Below are positions 17,401 through 26,063 of a stretch of DNA of 64,000 nt, one piece after another. Each line of letters begins with the position of its first letter. Positions within the stretch are counted from its first letter, which is position 1. The notes beneath the pieces were generated by a model. That model did no database searches. It was given only the letters and a program-made list of their open reading frames with translations, and was not told where the DNA came from. The DNA comes from Symbiodinium sp. CCMP2592. Lineage: Eukaryota > Sar > Dinophyceae > Suessiales > Symbiodiniaceae. The translations under genes were made by a program, and so were the position numbers. The DNA lies in the NCBI GenBank assembly GCA_905221615.1, contig CAJNDT010002890.1, positions 1-64,000 on the forward strand, given 5' to 3'.

Positions 17401-17599
17401 ATGGAGATAGGGTAGGACCCACTGGACCGAAGATCCTATCAAGTGCTTGGGATCCTGAGCTCGGTGCCGTAGGGCCCGCGCCAGCTGCTGTAAGTTGTTC
17501 ATCAAGCAGTCGATCTCTTGTTTCGTCGTCCATCTCGTCCGATGATACTTCGGTTGTTTCTCCCTTCTCAGTAGTGAGCAGAGAGGGCGAAGTGCTCAT
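14447..17599 (-). CDS. gag: gag polyprotein with CCCH fingers and protease
   Basis: About 1,050 codons from ATG 17,599 (MSTSPSLL; the frame is open slightly upstream but only from GTG) to TAG 14,447-14,449. An N-terminal coiled-coil-like region is rich in Glu/Gln/Ala, followed by a gag-like helical region and an Arg/Ser-rich basic stretch. Two C-x7-C-x5-C-x3-H fingers follow (CYDFQKGKC...CKFLH near 15,630-15,670 and CTFWKKGKC...CRFLH near 15,510-15,550), then an aspartic protease box LADTGSEEDLI near 14,920. CCCH fingers replace the usual CCHC knuckle. The protease lies at the gag end, just before the frameshift. Cassettes 17 and 18 are inside. Confidence 0.9.
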   Translation of the reverse strand: MSTSPSLLTTEKGETTEVSSDEMDDETRDRLLDEQLTAAGAGPTAPSSGSQALDRIFGPVGPTLSPFVSNPTVDISNVQYTLYNVVNQGETAEQQRMAIERTEADAERRHASILNQQSHDNLVRMAGMAEQAERLHEVKMAECEAQFAEFEFNASQREKFLLNEVATCRNEMNILESIFQQRHQSEIAKLRTTLIAESERNKAQHLDFLGMRFKQVLEETEASMERRFITEIAEMSAQNDRLQDELAAAERALRMEANADEAGKQYATPKPGPNPAVPFSNPFEIPENMKDIFGRTPQAQEPPQGTSVPPGFENREPQKEKSPKAAQAGKPATVDPEGVPHVDFGAEALIRAARLLTPKTESEEGKPKVKEAESIKLPDYPNPETYRSWRISVREIVRAASDRPDEAFRWVQEVYDKEATLKSLHDTGKFLTLDTKLLAALTRVARGEISRQVLNFKETEATGGRAVRGRQVLWMFHQHFKTNEEVGSLYSVEDLLKVKLVGDDLATFLYNFESVIAGMSHVPDEVTLRDILLREIRKSHHIKYDLQLYDRAKEGNPVHTYEFLVNAIREHLTRERMRKNRDRIAKSHGDRYGAPAYGSERRPSSRGGRGRSMSRSSSKSRTSSKGSSQRTPPRSQSPKTQQVCYDFQKGKCTRGDKCKFLHKPKSRSPSPHRTPQKKINAICTFWKKGKCNKGKDCRFLHQDKPNPTDAAPTEQAAPAKNDEKPRSPTPDPKAKKEKKQRGRSKSKEKSGGRTAACCISYALAAVPNGQGVKGDASGTFKKLRFKEKPSIREIPLDGKGKKHRTKPRTFEVCYLDAESCPKPPVQDLSTAIRTANELARIMSCMLNGIESHCEYECTDDCEEGEIPVAVLKCELCSSVERTACSSFNAGLEFLADTGSEEDLISRHDHSIYYPEAPIENASRPVNLITANGPVQGIKSTNIPMPELKQNIECYLLESTPPVCSVGRRCMDDGYDFHWPAGKVPYFIAPDGKVIKCKMKGRVPVISNDDSVASPASADDSQKSAGTQVFNAGTVKVELAAPAEDESSGFQ
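14453..14459 (-). promoter_or_regulatory. putative -1 frameshift site 1 (G GGT TTC)
   Basis: Gag codons read TCG GGT TTC CAG TAG, so G_GGT_TTC is a perfect X_XXY_YYZ heptamer one codon before the gag stop. A -1 slip enters the frame that carries the integrase zinc finger. L-A virus uses the related GGGUUUA. Cassette 12 forms a stem 9 nt downstream. Confidence 0.8.
15451..15472 (-). repeat. hairpin cassette 17
   Basis: CGGCC, T, GCTC/GAGC, 5-nt loop AGTAG, GGC. In gag, read as AAPTEQAAP just after the second CCCH finger. Confidence 0.8.
15774..15795 (-). repeat. hairpin cassette 18
   Basis: CGGCC, T, CCTC/GAGG, 5-nt loop GTGAA, GGC. In gag, read as RPSSRGGRG at the start of the Arg/Ser-rich stretch. 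Confidence 0.8.
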
Positions 17600-17650
17600 G
17601 TACCAATGTGAATACCAGTGTAAGAATACCACGGAGACAAAGTCAGCGAA

Positions 17651-17663
17651 TACGGCTGATAAC
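17651..17663 (-). other. possible primer-binding site
   Basis: Directly inside the 5' LTR the minus strand reads GGTTATCAGCCG, weakly similar to the TGGTATCAGAGC primer site complementary to initiator tRNA-Met in plant copia elements. The tRNA was not identified. Confidence 0.35.
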
Positions 17664-17816
17664 CTATAGAATACACCAAAACCGTTAAGCCATGAGCGAG
17701 ACTACGGCTCTTTTAACTCAGAGGGCTTGGGCACGAACGTCACGGTATAGTATACACAACATGATGACTGTACACGACCATACAAACTCCTACGCTAGCT
17801 GCGATGCAAAACTACA
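17664..17816 (-). repeat. 5' LTR
   Basis: The upstream LTR in transcription direction, 152/153 identical to the copy at 4,449-4,601. It should contain the promoter; no convincing TATA element could be singled out. Confidence 0.95.
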
Positions 17817-17826
17817 TAGATCTTTG

Positions 17827-17892
17827 TAGTATATACTCAGGCCTTGTAGGCGTTCCTAGAGGCAAATGTAAGGCCTGAGTTTATACTGTATA
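17827..17892. repeat. palindromic element flanking the retrotransposon
   Basis: Arms 'tatactcaggcctt' and 'aaggcctgagtttata' form a foldback immediately outside the 5' LTR, related to family C. Confidence 0.7.
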
Positions 17893-17990
17893 GGTCATGA
17901 ACCCTTAAACCCTAAACCCCACAGAAGCCTTCAACAAAAAACATCCTGAAAGTAACCCCTATAGAAAACCTTACTATGGGTACATGTTAC

Positions 17991-18084
17991 AAGGAGCCAC
18001 TCCTGGGATCTCTATGATGGACGTTGTCGTCGAAAAAGATCTGTTTCACATCCTCCTCCTCAGGAAAGACCTGGGTCGCAAAGT
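17991..18084 (-). CDS. candidate exon, 94 nt
   Basis: Acceptor 'gctgtag', open frame FATQVFPEEEDVKQIFFDDN then VHHRDPRSG, donor GTAACA. It starts with two bases that complete the codon left by the exon ending at 19,164. It is the last exon seen before the retrotransposon. No domain assigned. Confidence 0.68.
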
Positions 18085-18099
18085 CTACAGCCTTGTTCT

Positions 18100-19160
18100 G
18101 GGTTCAGCCCTAAACCCTAAACCCTAAACCCTAAACCGTCAGGGTTTGAGAGCTAAGGGTTCAGGGCTCGGGTGTTTAGGGTTTTCAGAGCTAATAAAAG
18201 ACTTGGAACATTATGACCGCCATGCCGCTAACTTAATGCATATAGACTTCTAGTTCTAATCGATTTTACTAACTGTCTGCAGTCCATGTTCCAACTTACG
18301 GGACTTGCCTGTAGCTTGATGATGTGCATGCCTCATGTAGGCGCCCAGGGTACGTACTTGGAGGGGGTCGACAGGTCAACTCCAAAACCCTGAGCCCTGA
18401 ACAAAGACTCGCAAAACACAAAAACACAGCTCCACCCGTCCCTAAACCCTTACCCTTAAACATAGGGCATACCCATAGTCCCCATTCTAGTTCCCGTTTT
18501 GGTTGAGCACTGTTTTGGTTAGGACCCTAAAGAATCCTTGGGTGATGCGAAAAGAAGGAACCACAACCAAGACTGTAGGCAGGGTTTGGGGCCAAAGATC
18601 CACGGCATCTATAGCCCTGAATTTTACTGTGAGGTTCGAGCAGGAGGCACCAGCGTGGCTTAAGGTAGATAAGTGGGACACATCCCTAAGTCCCGGACCC
18701 TTAACCTTAAAGCTAAGCCCTGACATGCCATTTTGGACACGCGCCTACTCACGACTTGCCATGATCAAGACTCAACCGCGCCCTGGAGCCTGAACGCCCA
18801 GCACAAGAAGCCTAAACCTGAACCCTAAAGATTAAGTAAGCCGCACCGCAAACTCTACATCCCTAAACCCTCAACTTGCTTAACCCTACAACCCTATAAT
18901 TACCCTGCCCCTTTGAGTCCATGTACCTGACAATCATATACCCCCCCCAAAATGCAAGCCTACTTGGAGTGTCCTAATTCAAAGAAGGAAATGCGTGGAT
19001 TTGACAGTACACCTACAAGGATCCTAAGCGGGTTTAAGTTTGTGAGACTTATGTCTTTTTTCTGCAAACTTACTTATATACGAAGTCCCCCAACCCTCCA
19101 AGTATGTGTCCTTTGCACCCTTCGGGTATCAAAGTTGCAGCCCGGTGGCCGTCAGAAGCT
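18100..19160. other. intron-like sequence
   Basis: CCCTAAA tracts (18,108-18,137), mixed filler and no clear exon. A plus-strand ORF of 96 codons at 18,503-18,793 has unremarkable composition and lacks support. Confidence 0.5.
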
Positions 19161-19163
19161 TAC

Positions 19164-19258
19164 CCGCAGACGAGCGCTCGTCATTCCAGGCCCACCAGGC
19201 CCAATCGTCCTGTGGATTGGACATAGAGGCCTTTTCGTCCGCCACAGTCGGCTCCCAA
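19164..19258 (-). CDS. candidate exon, 95 nt
   Basis: Acceptor 'acacgtag', frame WEPTVADEKASMSNPQDD continuing to a Trp-rich WAWWAW and NDERSSA, donor GTAAGC (strong consensus). It ends with one base, compatible with the exon at 17,991-18,084. The plus-strand ORF over it is its shadow. Confidence 0.7.
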
Positions 19259-19407
19259 CTACGTGTAGTAGGATTTCGGGTTTAGGATTTCCCCAGAGGG
19301 TCCAAGTACTCCCTATTATAGGACTTTAAGGCCTTACTAGGTACCAAAAACCACAAATACGGACTACTTGGAGCCTTAGGGTTCGCGTTTAGGGTTTATG
19401 GTTTCGC

Positions 19408-19473
19408 GCTTTCGACTGCTTCAAGGCTTTCGGCTTTCTGGCGGAAGGAGTTTGCCGGGGAGGTGACGGCTAC
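19408..19473 (-). CDS. candidate exon, 66 nt
   Basis: Acceptor 'ggtttag' supplied by a telomere-like TTTAG unit, frame VAVTSPANSFRQKAESLE then AVES, GC donor (GCGAAA). It begins in phase 0, matching the end of the exon at 20,161-20,211, but does not match the next exon at 19,258, so a boundary or exon is missing. Confidence 0.55.
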
Positions 19474-19555
19474 CTAAACCCTTTGCCCGGAAGCGTAAAC
19501 TCCCAGGGTTTAGGGTTTAGGGGTTAGACTCCTAGACCCAGAGACTCCAACATCC

Positions 19556-19640
19556 CTTAAGTAAGGAATATACCTTAAGTTATATTAGGATCCCAAATAT
19601 GATAGTAAGGTATATTCCTTAATTAAGGGATATTGGATTC
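19556..19640. repeat. palindromic element, family N
   Basis: Arms 'taaggaatataccttaa' and 'taaggtatattccttaa' around 'aggatccc'. Second copy at 59,572-59,660. Confidence 0.75.
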
Positions 19641-20007
19641 TCTGGGACTCCAATCTCACAGCCTAAACTCCAAACTCTAAACCCCCAAAACCCGAATCTA
19701 AAGCCTGAACCCCAATCCCGACGGCCTACAGCACAACCAAACCTGTACCCCCTAAACCTCTTAAATCTTAAAACCTGGAACGATACCATAAAATCAAAAC
19801 CCGGGAAGACTAGAAAACTACACAGAGAACCCTTGACAAGTAGAAAACTTATAACCTCTGAAAGCCAATCATTCCCCCCCTGGGATAACCTACCTCTGAA
19901 CCCTAAACCCTACATAAGCCCTAAACCCCTTACAGCCTAAAATCCTGAACAAGGCCGTAAGAACCCTAAACCGGAAGAACCCCTAAAGCCTGAAGCCTAA
20001 ACCACCC

Positions 20008-20105
20008 TACTGCTGATGATATAAATCCTGCATTACCTTAAGGACCCGAAACTATGGGAATTATGGTCTATTCCTTATTTTGGGTCATGTAGGATTTATA
20101 TCACA
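20008..20105. repeat. MITE family A, truncated right arm
   Basis: Left arm tactgctgatgatat and core intact; the right arm stops at 'ggatttatatca'. Confidence 0.8.
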
Positions 20106-20160
20106 CCCTCATGCCCTCTGAAAGCCAACCCCCTCCCCTTCTGGTCTGCACCGCGCTTGC

Positions 20161-20211
20161 CTTGATGGCAGATGTCTGCTCCTGCTCGAGGTGCTCCCTG
20201 GCACTCTTCTT
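20161..20211 (-). CDS. candidate exon, 51 nt
   Basis: Acceptor 'accctgag', exactly 17 codons KKSAREHLEQEQTSAIK, GC donor GCAAGC (strong except for the C). It is phase-compatible with both the upstream exon (22,739) and the downstream exon (19,473). The helical charged composition is natural. Confidence 0.65.
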
Positions 20212-20580
20212 CTCAGGGTTCGAGGTTTTAGGGTTTAGGATTTCGGGTTTAGGGTTTAGGGTCTAGCATATAGGCTTAGGGTTCAGGGTTTAGGGTTCTT
20301 GTGATGGTTCATGGTTTGGGGTTTCGGGTTTTAGGGCTTCGAGTCTTCTTTTGTCATAGTTATGGGGTTTAGGCTTTAGGGTGATAGTTACATGTATGAT
20401 CATAACTGTCAGTTTTGTACTTACCATGACATGAATATTTGAATATCTACGATCGTTGTATTCACGAACGCATGCATCTCATTGGAGGGGCTGTGGCTAT
20501 TGTGGTGTTACAGGGCTTGCAGGAAACTTGCCCAACCAGTATGGTATCGGCCGGGGGGTGCTCATGTAGCAGCACCTACA

Positions 20581-20683
20581 CCCCCACTTAGACACAGAAA
20601 CAAAAGGTTATAAACTTTCTGATTCCTACTAAACTATAGGAATCCAACAAGTTCGAAGGTCGGGTATTGGTGATCAAAGATCA
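20581..20683. repeat. palindromic element, family F
   Basis: Diverged copy with 'ttctgattcctactaaactatagg' in the centre and 'ggtcgggtattgg' on the right. Confidence 0.65.
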
Positions 20684-20875
20684 TGTAGTACATCTTTCGC
20701 TCGAGAAGCTGCTCCTTACATGTCGAGATGTACTGCTTCTATCCTGCGAACCCTTAGAGCAGTGTTCTACACTAGACCCAAGAGTAATCCAGGAAAAAAA
20801 GGGCGCCCTTTTTTGGATTAGAGGGATGGAACCTGAACCCCCCCCAAAAAGAGAATATGGCCCTACTCTAGGTCC

Positions 20876-20995
20876 TACGGTTGATGATATGAATCCTGCA
20901 TTACCTTAAGGCCTTAAGGACTCTACACTATGGGAATTATGGTGTATTCCTTATTCCTTATTATGGGTCATGCAGGATTCATATCATCAACCGTA
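20876..20995. repeat. MITE family A, co-varied arms
   Basis: Terminal arms tacggttgatgatat / atatcatcaaccgta. Both arms carry the same compensated change (gatatgaatcc / ggattcatatc) relative to the family. Confidence 0.9.
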
Positions 20996-21231
20996 GTACT
21001 GGTTATCGAGGTTTTCGGTTTACTGTTTAGGGCTGTGAGTTCGGGCGAGTTGGTGTGTTGAGAGTTTGGGGCTGTGGAGCTGAAGGATTACAGCGACCTG
21101 AAATTTCGAGCCTCAAAACTGAAAACCGAAGCCATCCCCACAACAAAAACCCTAAACCATCCCTACACCCCTAAACCCTAAACCACCTGAACCAACTGAA
21201 TACCCAAGCCATCCATTCCTCTGTAAAAAAC

Positions 21232-21260
21232 CTGGCCATCGAAGAAAATTGGAATCGCAA
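21232..21260 (-). CDS. possible 29-nt micro-exon
   Basis: Acceptor 'aacctcag', frame AIPIFFDGQ, donor GTTTTT. It does not fit the phases of its neighbours, so it may be spurious. Confidence 0.25.
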
Positions 21261-21576
21261 CTGAGGTTAGGCGACTTGCTGACACGCAGTTCTGGTCGAG
21301 GGTGTAGAAGAGTACACTGTAGGAACCATTGGGGCTATCAGGGAGACGGGCTTCGGGATTAGGGCCTAAACTTGCGAACGCAACGCTAGTGCAGTTCTAT
21401 AGTTTAACCTCAGCAGCTTCAGATCACTGGCAGTTGTGGTGGCAGTAAGATTTGGCAGTACTGCAAAAAACAGCAGTAGTTGCAGGGCATTTTTGCTTCG
21501 GCAGAGGCTCTGGGACTGGTGAGTGCCCTGTGCGTTCGGACAAAGTGCGAGAGGTGCCAAGGCATCAACTTCCCCT

Positions 21577-21690
21577 GAGGGTCCATGTACCCAAATATTA
21601 CATACTTCGGGCCCAATGTACCAGTATAGGGAGTACGTTAAGGCCAAAGTATATACTACCTGGGTACATGGACCGTGAGGGTTCAGTTCC
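21577..21690. repeat. palindromic element, family C
   Basis: Arms 'gtccatgtaccc' and 'gggtacatggac' enclose 'agtatatac' repeats; bounded by 'cctgaggg' / 'cgtgaggg'. Confidence 0.8.
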
Positions 21691-21721
21691 TCAGTATAGC
21701 TGGCTCTGCTAAGTTCCGGAA

Positions 21722-21850
21722 TGTATAGTATCCTTAAGGGAGGAGGCTCCAAGGGGGGTATATAGCCTAGTGCAAGGTTCCTGTAAGGATTCCTTGTACC
21801 CTCCCCCCTTGAACCACCCCCCCTTAAGGATCCTATAAGGAATCCTCCCA
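21722..21850. repeat. palindromic element, family O
   Basis: Arms 'gtatccttaaggga' / 'ccttaaggatcctata' with inner 'ccaaggggggtatat'. Second copy at 34,426-34,572. Confidence 0.75.
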
Positions 21851-21903
21851 AACTCCAAGACCCGTGACCGGAAGAATAAACTGCTGGCTGGGAATCCATT
21901 GGG

Positions 21904-22190
21904 TGGTTGTCAAAATTTAGGGAATCAAAAACAGGAAACCTAAACAGGTGGGAGTTTCCCAAAATTAGGGTCCCTTTTTGGCTGCTTAATATAATACGGC
22001 ACCTAATATTTAGGGTAATTAGGGTCCCAGAAAGTTGCAATATGATTATCCTAAACCCTGTATGGTAAATTATAAGGTATCCTACCCTGAAACCATATTC
22101 CAACTTTAATTCTGGAGTTCCCTTTAATAAAATACGGCACCTAATATTTAGGGTACCCAAAAAGGGGCCATAATTTTGACAACTACCCAC
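21904..22190. repeat. palindromic element, family H, containing family E
   Basis: Outer arms 'gggtggttgtcaaaat' and 'attttgacaactaccc'. A family E copy (22,030-22,132) is nested inside. Simple copy at 56,449-56,553. Confidence 0.75.
22030..22132. repeat. palindromic element, family E
   Basis: Shares 'cagaaagttgcaatatg' and 'catattccaac' with copies at 31.3, 33.9 and 53.1 kb. Confidence 0.75.
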
Positions 22191-22230
22191 ATGCTTAAGC
22201 AACCCGACTCTTAGGGGTTGAGGATGCTTA

Positions 22231-22335
22231 ACTTACTTCCCCAATATACCACAGAAATAGAAGGTTAAACCGTCCGATTCCTACTAAATGAGAGAACCCA
22301 AAAATTCAAAGGTTTGCTATTGGGGATCTAAGTTA
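22231..22335. repeat. palindromic element, family F
   Basis: Begins 'cttacttccccaatat' and ends 'ctattggggatctaag', with 'ccgattcctactaaa' in the centre. Confidence 0.8.
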
Positions 22336-22468
22336 AAAAGGGAAGGTTTACCACGAATTGGCAAAGTCCAGTACTGCTGAACCCGACTTGGGGTGAGTCA
22401 CCTTGCAAGCTGTTCACCGTACACCTCGAACCCAAACTCTAAATCCATCTCCGACATGCTTTTTTCAC

Positions 22469-22518
22469 CAGGCAAGCACATCGTCGGTTTTTTGCTACGG
22501 AGGCCCTGATGGTCAAGG
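22469..22518 (-). CDS. weak exon candidate
   Basis: Acceptor 'acaaag', frame LTIRASVAKNRRCACL, donor GTGAAA. Phase does not fit its neighbours. Confidence 0.28.
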
Positions 22519-22738
22519 CTTTGTGGTTTTCAGTCGAAACTGAACTATAGAGAGCAGGGGTGATGTGAGGTCTCTTTCATAAACCCCTCTTTTCTGCAAT
22601 AAGGGGGCGCATGAGAGATTCAGAACAACCAGTCATACACATGTAAGCTCGTGCAACACACACACATATACAAACACACTGTAGAACCAGTGGACCTAGA
22701 CATGTGGAAAGCAGCGGCTGTCAGCACTACGAGACGAC

Positions 22739-22776
22739 TTCATCGCCATAGAGCTGTCTGGCGATCTCCTGCCGGG
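22739..22776 (-). CDS. candidate exon, 38 nt
   Basis: Acceptor 'gctccgcag', frame RQEIARQLYGDE, donor GTCGTC. Its first two bases complete the codon left by the exon at 24,646, and its end (phase 0) fits the exon at 20,211. Confidence 0.58.
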
Positions 22777-22992
22777 CTGCGGAGCAAGCAAATGAGTATC
22801 CTCCCCTCAGTAAGGACAAAGATATGAAATCCCGAAGCGGGCTTCAGAAACCTGAAACCTGAATTGGGGGATGTATAGCAGCCCGCTCTTGGATTCTCCC
22901 AAAGGGTCCTATGTACCGATATAGTAGAATGTAGGTTTTCCATATTAGGAATTACAATTATGACTTAGGGAAGTATACCCCATAACAGTACA

Positions 22993-23096
22993 TACTGCTG
23001 ATGGACAAAATCCTGCATGACCCTAAGGACTCTAAACTATGGGAACTATGGTATATCCCTCATAATGGGTAATGCAGGATTTTGTCCATCAACAGT
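22993..23096. repeat. MITE family A, variant subfamily
   Basis: Both arms carry gatggacaaaatcc / ggattttgtccatc instead of gatgatataaatcc, a coordinated change on both arms. Confidence 0.88.
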
Positions 23097-23398
23097 AGGG
23101 CCCTTTGGGTCTCTTACTTCATGCTCGCAGTACGATTAAGTGACCATCGAAGCTTAGCTATGTAAACAATCATCAGCAGTGTACCTCAAAGCACTGAACC
23201 GACCCCATACCACAAACCAAACTTCAACCGGAAACATGGTGACTAACTTACAAAAAAGGACCCCTAAAGGGATCCCAATTCTAAAAACTGCACATGATCT
23301 CCCCTAAACCCTAAACCCTAAAAACTAAACCCTAAACCGCTATCAAGTCTCTTAGGTTTGAGACCTAAAGCTGACAGAACCCCGGGCGCTCTTGGTCC

Positions 23399-23626
23399 GT
23401 ACTTGGAGGGTCGGGGGACTTAGTAAGTAGGTGCTCCTTTAAAGGGGATTCTAAGGGTTCCTTTAAAGGGCTCCATAAGGGTAGTATAGGGTTTAGGGTT
23501 CAGGGTTCAGTGGGACTTAGTAAGTAGGTAATAAGTAGACTCATATGTACCCTAAAAGGATCCTAATGGGGGTTATGGTACTTATAAGTCTCTAAAATAA
23601 CTACTTACTAAGTCCCATGATCCCCC
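23399..23626. repeat. MITE family B interrupted by telomere-like tract
   Basis: Arms 'acttggagggtcggggg' / 'catgatcccccaagt'. Between two copies of 'gacttagtaagtagg' lies a roughly 100-bp insert containing 'tagggtttagggttcaggg'. Confidence 0.8.
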
Positions 23627-23750
23627 AAGTAGAGTCTGGGCACCCCAAGCCCTAAGAAACTGTCTGCTGGGAGGTAATTTTAACGGCCTTGCGAATTAGA
23701 ATAGGGTTTTGGTGTATACTATACTATGACTATAATGGGGGACTCCAAAA

Positions 23751-23855
23751 TACGGTTGATGATATAAATCCTGCATTACCCACAATAAGGAATGCACCAT
23801 CATTCCCATAGCTTAGGGTCCTTAAGGTTATGCAGGATTTATACCATCAACCGTA
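23751..23855. repeat. MITE family A
   Basis: Inverted orientation; terminal tacgg...ccgta, arms about 30 bp. Confidence 0.9.
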
Positions 23856-24161
23856 GTACTCAGTGTCGAGAAAATGTGGTGATGACTTGGGTTCGAGACA
23901 TAGTCCCTGAAGTTGCGCAGAAGAGCCATACACTAACCCTAAGACCCTGAACCCTATACCCTAAACCGGTTTAGGGTTTAGGGTTTGCCCTAAGACTCCA
24001 GAGTATTCCAATGACACCTACTTTGGGGTCTAAAGTCTCTACAAAATACCTGCTTGGAGCTAGGACAGAAGTACTGCGCCCCAACATCCCACCGGCACAA
24101 ACAAACAGCTGAAGGCTTCTGATGCGCCGCTTGTCTCTCTCTGTGTGTAGATATTTGGGAG

Positions 24162-24316
24162 TTTCCATATTTGGGGTCCTTCAAGGGTTCCTTAAAGGGA
24201 TCTATCAGGGTTCTACAAAGGGTTTAGGGTTTAGAGCTTCCGATAGTTCGGAATACCTGATTTGGGGTCCTTAGGATAAGGATCCCACTATTTAGAGCAC
24301 TATATTATAGGAAACT
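24162..24316. repeat. palindromic element, family G
   Basis: Left 'gggagtttccatatttgggg' and right 'taggaaactcccca' bracket telomere-like and 'aaagggatct' motifs and 'ggatcccactatttag'. Confidence 0.6.
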
Positions 24317-24394
24317 CCCCAGTCATGTATACACACATCAATAATAGAGCCTTTGCACACTGATTTGCATTCATACTCATGTATGCCATACCAC

Positions 24395-24508
24395 TTACCC
24401 CAAGGGTCCAAGTACCCAATAATCATATACTCTCCCAAATCCTAGCCTACATAACTACTATCCTAAAACCGAGTACCTGATTATTGGGTCCTTTGGACCC
24501 TTGGGGTT
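24395..24508. repeat. palindromic element, family I
   Basis: Arms 'ccccaagggtccaagtac' / 'gtcctttggacccttgggg'. Further copies at 29,190, 40,672 and 51,134. Confidence 0.8.
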
Positions 24509-24645
24509 ACCTACGAAGCCCTAAGCATGAGCACACTCCGCAAAAAAAGACAACAAACGAAGCCTGTAGATGCACGACATGTACAGGAAAACCAAAATGT
24601 AAAACGCCAAGCAGATGTCTCACATTTTCGGGTTCAGGCACACAC

Positions 24646-24766
24646 CAAGCCCTGTTCCAGCCACTGTGAATCCCAGATTGAACTTAGCTCTGCAATCCTC
24701 GATGAAGGCAGGGTTCTTTCGCAAAGTTTCCATGTCAGCACCCATCTCCTCCGGATATGTGGTTGG
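24646..24766 (-). CDS. candidate exon, 121 nt
   Basis: Acceptor 'accctaag' supplied by a telomere-like unit, frame YPEEMGADMETLRKNPAFIE then DCRAKFNLGFTVAGTGL, donor GTGTGT. It is among the longest and most protein-like candidates. Starts in phase 0 after the exon at 25,452; its last base joins the exon at 22,776. No family recognised. Confidence 0.72.
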
Positions 24767-25451
24767 CTTAGGGTTTAGGGTTTAGGCTTGTGGTAGGTTC
24801 AGGATTTTCAGGGTTCGTGGTGAAAACAACTAGCTAGACAAATACTCTGGCTTAGCACACCCCTAGAATGACAAACGGCTGTAGGTAACCTAGGGGGTCC
24901 AAGTGCCCAACTAATACAGGTTTAGGCTTAGATGCCACAACCCGTTCGGATAATATCATAAGGGGCCCAACTAACCTGTCACTTAATACAGAGGCCTGAG
25001 TGCCTTAGTAAATCGAAAAGGGCTTTAGGGCAAGCTACGCCAAAAACATGGACGCTTAGCCTACCGAGGAGCGTTCAAGCCAAAAGGTTCATCAAGGGTC
25101 CCTGTCCCATGGAAGACGTTAGCCAAGGTTTAGGGTTTGGGGTTTAGGGCCTTGTAACTGCAAGAACACCGGGGTTCTGGGTCAAGGATTTAGGGTTTAG
25201 GGGTTTAGCGGGTTGGGCTTCGGCTAAGGGTAAGAAAAAGACGAAGAATAAGTATAAGGCGGTTCGACATTCATCTGAGTAAACCGCCGATGGCCACGGC
25301 TACACTTCAGATACAAAAAACCTATACAAGAACGTAAGAAGCCCAAATGAAACCAACCACATTCTTCACCAAGCATGGAGAAACAAGTCTAAGTTGAAAC
25401 CGATATGCACAAACAATCGGAACTTGAAAACACTAACCCGAAAGCTAAAAC

Positions 25452-25499
25452 GGTGAAGGCTTTCTGCCGGTCCTTGCAAACCGCTTGAATCTCAGGGTC
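25452..25499 (-). CDS. candidate exon, 48 nt
   Basis: Acceptor 'gcatggcag', sixteen codons DPEIQAVCKDRQKAFT, donor GTTTTA. Ends in phase 0, matching the exon at 24,766. It does not fit the 25,731 boundary upstream. Confidence 0.62.
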
Positions 25500-25730
25500 C
25501 TGCCATGCAGACAACACCGGTGGCGATAGCCGGTCAGTTGTTTCGGACTAGGATTCGGGTTGAAGTTCAGGGTAGGGGTCTAAAGCCTTGGATTACACTT
25601 CACATATTGAGGGGGGATGATGGTGGAACGCTAAATCCGAGATTTTGGTCGATGCGCAGTTTAATTTAGTTTTGGCTTCTATAGTGTGCAATATGCAGCT
25701 CCTTGTAAGTGTGAGAAAACGACTTGCTAC

Positions 25731-25803
25731 CCCGGCAAGGCCTAGCGCGGACCCTGCATTGAATCTTTGGAAGGTTCCGGATTGTTCCAAGAAGGGCTGC
25801 TGC
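25731..25803 (-). CDS. candidate exon, about 73 nt
   Basis: Frame AALLGTIRNLPKIQ then CRVRARPCRG, donor GTAGCA; the frame stays open further (SKSFSHTYKELHIAHY), so the true donor may lie downstream. With acceptor 'aaggcag' it starts at 25,800 with two bases that match the exon ending at 26,009. Confidence 0.58.
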
Positions 25804-25817
25804 CTTGACAACGTATG

Positions 25818-25926
25818 ACCCTAAGACTCCATGTGCCCATATAGTAGGTACTTAAGCCTTAAAGGGGTCCCTATATAGGTACTTTAAGGCCTAAGTATAT
25901 ACTAGAAAAGTACATGGAGCGTTAGG
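25818..25926. repeat. palindromic element, family C
   Basis: Arms 'ctaagactccatgtgccc' / 'tacatggagcgttag' around 'taggtacttaagcc'. Confidence 0.82.
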
Positions 25927-26008
25927 GCTTGACAACGTATGAGCATCTAGCACCAACACAACTAGTTTTAGCACCACTGCGAGCCTAGATCCGATAAGCC
26001 ACTACTAC

Positions 26009-26063
26009 TGATTTCAAGTTCGTAAGCGACAAACTCTGGACCTTCACAGCCCAGGTCCGTTTC
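26009..26063 (-). CDS. candidate exon, 55 nt
   Basis: Acceptor 'cttcctgcag', frame ETDLGCEGPEFVAYELEI, donor GTAGTA. Begins in phase 0 as required by the exon ending at 26,403. Confidence 0.65.

Larger units (their letters stand above)
4449..17816 (-). mobile_element. 13.4-kb Ty1/copia-type LTR retrotransposon
   Basis: A complete element read right to left: 5' LTR (17,664-17,816), gag with CCCH fingers and protease, an integrase zinc-finger segment in a second frame, then pol in a third frame with integrase core, reverse transcriptase (YVDD) and RNase H, then a polypurine tract and the 3' LTR. Integrase before RT is the copia order. It is more than twice the usual 5-6 kb copia length because pol extends about 1,770 residues past RNase H. 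LTRs differ at one of 153 bases, implying recent insertion. No clean target-site duplication was found: flanks are 'gggat' and 'tagat'. Frames are intact apart from two -1 shifts at slippery sites, so it may be functional. Confidence 0.95.

Noticed and set aside
24075..24108. Short minus-strand segment LFVCAGGMLGR between splice-like sites
   Set aside because: It breaks the phase between the better-supported exons at 24,646 and 22,776 and is very short.
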